Assembly (NCBI GenBank): GCA_009746045.1
Contig: RPFO01000681.1
Coordinates: 1-36,176, forward strand
Source of the DNA: Mesostigma viride
Taxonomy: Eukaryota; Streptophyta; Mesostigmatophyceae; Mesostigmatales; Mesostigmataceae
Direction of reading: 5' to 3'
DNA: 36,176 nt
The notes beneath the pieces were generated by a model. The model did no database searches and was not told the DNA's origin. It saw only the letters and a list, made by a program, of their open reading frames with translations. Numbering within the stretch: position 1 is the first letter of the stretch; every line of letters begins with the position of its first letter. The translations under genes were made by a program, and so were the position numbers. Positions 33,806-36,176 of this stretch are shown in pieces.

Positions 33806-34675
33806 TTACATGCGAGATCCGGAGAACTGAATGACGACGCCGATTTCGTTGCCGTCGGAATCATAACCGCCTATGGTGACGTAGAAGGAGTCGCCCGATG
33901 CAAAAGTTTGAGCGTTTAGGAGTTTTTTTGAGCCCACGACGGCAAATTTGCCGTTCAACAGAATCTTAGACGAGTCAGAAATCGAAACCGTGTCAGAAAG
34001 AACAATCTGTCCGTTTAAAGCGTTGTGTACGGTAATCAAGAACTGATGGTTTGCTAACGGTTTTGAAGGCACGTTGTTTGCGCTTACGGCGATTGTGTCT
34101 ATGGCAGCGGAAAACGGAAAAGCCGGCAACAGAATATTTTGAGAACCCGATCCCGTGACAGCGGTCACTGTCGTGGACCCGTCGAGTTGTGAACCAGAGT
34201 AGTGAAATACCTCAGTGGCGACTGGAGTGAACACGTTCGCGTTCACCCATTTGCCGTTCAAGAAATTCAGAACTTGTCCGGTCTGAGGGTTGTTAATTTC
34301 CACGTCTGAAATGCCTTCAAGCACGCTAGGAGTGAGACTATCTATGTACGCTTTGTTAACCGCGTCGTACGGAGTTAGAGGCGGGGATTGGACCATAACT
34401 TTGCCGCCTTCCGATATTGTTAACGAGCGACCAGGGGATAGCAACACGTCCCGATGGAACACAAATGTGCCAAGGGGTGCTGCCATAGAAGGCCCTTGCG
34501 AAAAATCTGTCGAAAAGTTTTGGATGTCTTCATAAGCCCCCACTGCAGAATATCTACGTATGGATAGATTCTGGTTATCAACCGTGATTTGAAATTCGCC
34601 CACTTCGGGACCTAACGCGACATCGTTTACTAACATCAACGACCGGGTGCGAAGGGTCCCGGACGTGGTCGTCAT
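33806..34675 (-). CDS. Fibre-like protein with phage-tail-fibre motifs
   Basis: This is a 289-residue protein from the ATG at 34675 (MTTTSGTLRTRSL). The frame extends to 34732 but would then overlap the preceding gene. About residue 125 it has DAVNKAYIDSL, and about 150 GQVLNFLNGKWVNAN. Both are typical of the linker and trimerisation regions of phage tail fibres and of fibre proteins in some large viruses. The rest is beta-rich with many Ser, Thr and Gly and a C-terminal domain (DSFYVTIGGYDSDGNEIGVV). It lies between the adhesin and the reductase, 38 bp after the former. A trimeric virion fibre is the likely role. Confidence 0.7.
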   Translation of the reverse strand: MTTTSGTLRTRSLMLVNDVALGPEVGEFQITVDNQNLSIRRYSAVGAYEDIQNFSTDFSQGPSMAAPLGTFVFHRDVLLSPGRSLTISEGGKVMVQSPPLTPYDAVNKAYIDSLTPSVLEGISDVEINNPQTGQVLNFLNGKWVNANVFTPVATEVFHYSGSQLDGSTTVTAVTGSGSQNILLPAFPFSAAIDTIAVSANNVPSKPLANHQFLITVHNALNGQIVLSDTVSISDSSKILLNGKFAVVGSKKLLNAQTFASGDSFYVTIGGYDSDGNEIGVVIQFSGSRM

Positions 34676-34713
34676 TTTTGCGTAATCATCAATTAGATTC
34701 CATAAAAAAATAA

Positions 34714-36176
34714 TTACGAAATAGACCCGCAAAAACGGACTGAACCTACGGTAGAGATGCTAGCAAACACGAAACGAACAGGGCCGGAGAAATCGGCAGG
34801 ATGGTTGTACTCGAGAGATGTGGAACCGGTCCCTCCGCTCGCAGCTGCTGTTGTCGGAGATGACATGGAGTGCATTTCGGAGACGCGGTACGGCCTGTCT
34901 TTGCCCGTAGAAATATACTGCCTTATTTGACTGCCCGATCTTTGAAACGCTACAAAAAAGGACTCGCCGGCCATAGGAACGCGAAGTCCAGTGCTTTCGA
35001 TGGACACGAGGTTGCGTTGATATCCTTGACCTCTTGCGTGGTAGAATTTACCAACTCCGCTAGCCGGTAAAAACGAGGCGAGGCCCAGTCGCTCGCCGGT
35101 TCCGTAATTAAGGTACCTCCCAAACACATTAAGGTTCGGGTCAGTGACGGTAAGAACGTTGTCGTACAAAAACGGCCTAGCAGAGTCGTCCACCATCACG
35201 ACGCCCGTGTTGATGTCCAAGGGCCGAACTCCGGACTGCTGGTATTGAAACAAGACGGCAAAGTCGACGCCAGTGTTGAAACGAATGTCCGTGAACACGC
35301 ACATGCGAGAATGTGCTTCCTCCAAACCCTTGATGGAGTAATAACTTCCGTTGAGCGTGAACAGATCGTCGGCGGAATTATCGGGCCCGAACTCAATCGT
35401 GTCTACCGCTGAACCCCCCAAAACCGTGGTTTGGTCCCACGTAGGGTGAATAATGCCAAATGTTGATCTCGCCGAATCGTCTCCAGAAAACGCGTACCAC
35501 GAATAACCAGAGGGAACCGGAAACTTTGAAACCGTACGTGTCGTGATTTTTGAGCCAATAGGGAGACTTGCAAACAACCAATAGGTCTTCAAAGGTGTGA
35601 GGCTTGATCCACCCGTTCCATCCGCAGGGTTTCCAGAGTTGTCCCACGTGCCATTTCGTCCGATCCATATTTTAGCGTCCGTATCGATAGCAAACATGTA
35701 CGTCCCGTTTGCTGTGATGGAAGGCGTTACAGCGATGCTTTGGCCAGCCCCGTCAAACCTGTCTACTCCAAGCGTGAGGCCCCCCGTGGTAACCCCTGTA
35801 ACATCGAACTCGAAATAGAAACGGCCGTTGGGCAGAAAATCGCGCATATACACTCTTGCAGAGTTCCCGATGCCGTTTTCCCGTGCGGAAAGGCCGTTGT
35901 CGAGGAACGACACGCCGTTAAGATTGGAAGCCGAAACTGTGCCAGAGTTCATCACGTGAGTCCCATCCTCGTCCCAAGCATGGCTGCCGGGTATGTGGCC
36001 GTGAACACGGATTAAATCCCTGCCCGAGCCCGACGATGTGTAGGGGTCGTTCATCGCAAGAGCGAGGCGGAGAGGACGAAGCGATCCGAACACGCCCAGA
36101 CATAAAACAATGTCGTCGATTTCAAACGAAGGTGATGTCCACACCCCGTCCCGTCCTCCGATGAAAAGGGAATTAG
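34714..36176 (-). CDS. Lectin-like adhesin with SPRY-like domain (5' end outside window)
   Basis: The frame is open to the right edge, so the N-terminus is missing and the visible part is about 487 residues. The first visible residues (LFIGGRDG then SFEIDDIVLCLGVFGSLRPL) look like the end of a laminin-G/concanavalin-like lectin domain. A middle domain (about 36000-35450) has YFEFDVTGVTTGGLTLGVDR, MFAIDTDAKIWIGRNGTW and a following strand pattern typical of SPRY domains in phage and viral fibres. The C-terminal part is beta-rich with few charged stretches. It probably takes part in host attachment together with the fibre-like gene downstream. Confidence 0.7.
   Translation of the reverse strand, partial: NSLFIGGRDGVWTSPSFEIDDIVLCLGVFGSLRPLRLALAMNDPYTSSGSGRDLIRVHGHIPGSHAWDEDGTHVMNSGTVSASNLNGVSFLDNGLSARENGIGNSARVYMRDFLPNGRFYFEFDVTGVTTGGLTLGVDRFDGAGQSIAVTPSITANGTYMFAIDTDAKIWIGRNGTWDNSGNPADGTGGSSLTPLKTYWLFASLPIGSKITTRTVSKFPVPSGYSWYAFSGDDSARSTFGIIHPTWDQTTVLGGSAVDTIEFGPDNSADDLFTLNGSYYSIKGLEEAHSRMCVFTDIRFNTGVDFAVLFQYQQSGVRPLDINTGVVMVDDSARPFLYDNVLTVTDPNLNVFGRYLNYGTGERLGLASFLPASGVGKFYHARGQGYQRNLVSIESTGLRVPMAGESFFVAFQRSGSQIRQYISTGKDRPYRVSEMHSMSSPTTAAASGGTGSTSLEYNHPADFSGPVRFVFASISTVGSVRFCGSIS

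Noticed and set aside
1-36176. tRNA or rRNA genes
   Set aside because: I saw no cloverleaf with a TTCGA-type T loop and no conserved rRNA segments by eye. A dedicated covariance search was not possible.

Overview
This window looks like part of a large double-stranded DNA virus of a eukaryote, probably a protist or alga. It is intronless, dense and coded on both strands. The identifiable genes are virus-typical: a split superfamily-2 helicase of the poxvirus D6/D11 kind, a KilA-N DNA-binding protein beside a decayed copy, a B12-dependent ribonucleotide reductase, phage-fibre-like and lectin-like adhesins, a membrane-anchored PAN-domain surface protein, a membrane-anchored 2-oxoglutarate oxygenase, and many small membrane or virion-like proteins. 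No capsid, polymerase or packaging gene lies in the window, so the lineage (Nucleocytoviricota or a relative) stays open.

Region 1-8 kb has a different texture. Its genes are GC-rich with strongly biased codons. They have TATA boxes 65-90 bp before the ATG, CT-rich leaders and CCATGG-like starts, as expected for host RNA polymerase II. Four of them (zinc protein 973-1950, unknown 2312-3193, coiled-coil protein 3931-5327, zinc-finger/acidic-tail protein 6953-7663) lie beside three arrays of the same two short motifs, GGTTAC(G) and CCACGGG. A 1.5-kb gene-free stretch (5.4-6.9 kb) holds a 28-bp tandem array and a 1.2-kb fold-back inverted repeat whose loop carries five copies of a 53-bp repeat. 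This is a candidate origin, enhancer or foldback element.

Region 8-24.7 kb carries the oxygenase, scattered tiny Cys-rich or basic proteins, the KilA-N pair, three large disordered proteins that share an N-terminal motif (NP...HGPGF), and a cluster of short, mostly hydrophobic or virion-like proteins. Region 24.9-31.7 kb carries the helicase, the PAN surface protein and three small single-pass membrane proteins. Region 31.7-36.2 kb reads leftward: lectin/SPRY-like adhesin (open at the right edge), fibre-like protein, ribonucleotide reductase.

About sixteen reading-frame breaks are visible, and most are explained by one missing base, often in a homopolymer. Twelve or more of them fall between 25.6 and 31.7 kb. 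Broken genes are annotated over their full span with the breaks located. Sequencing error is the simplest explanation, but decay or programmed shifting is not excluded.
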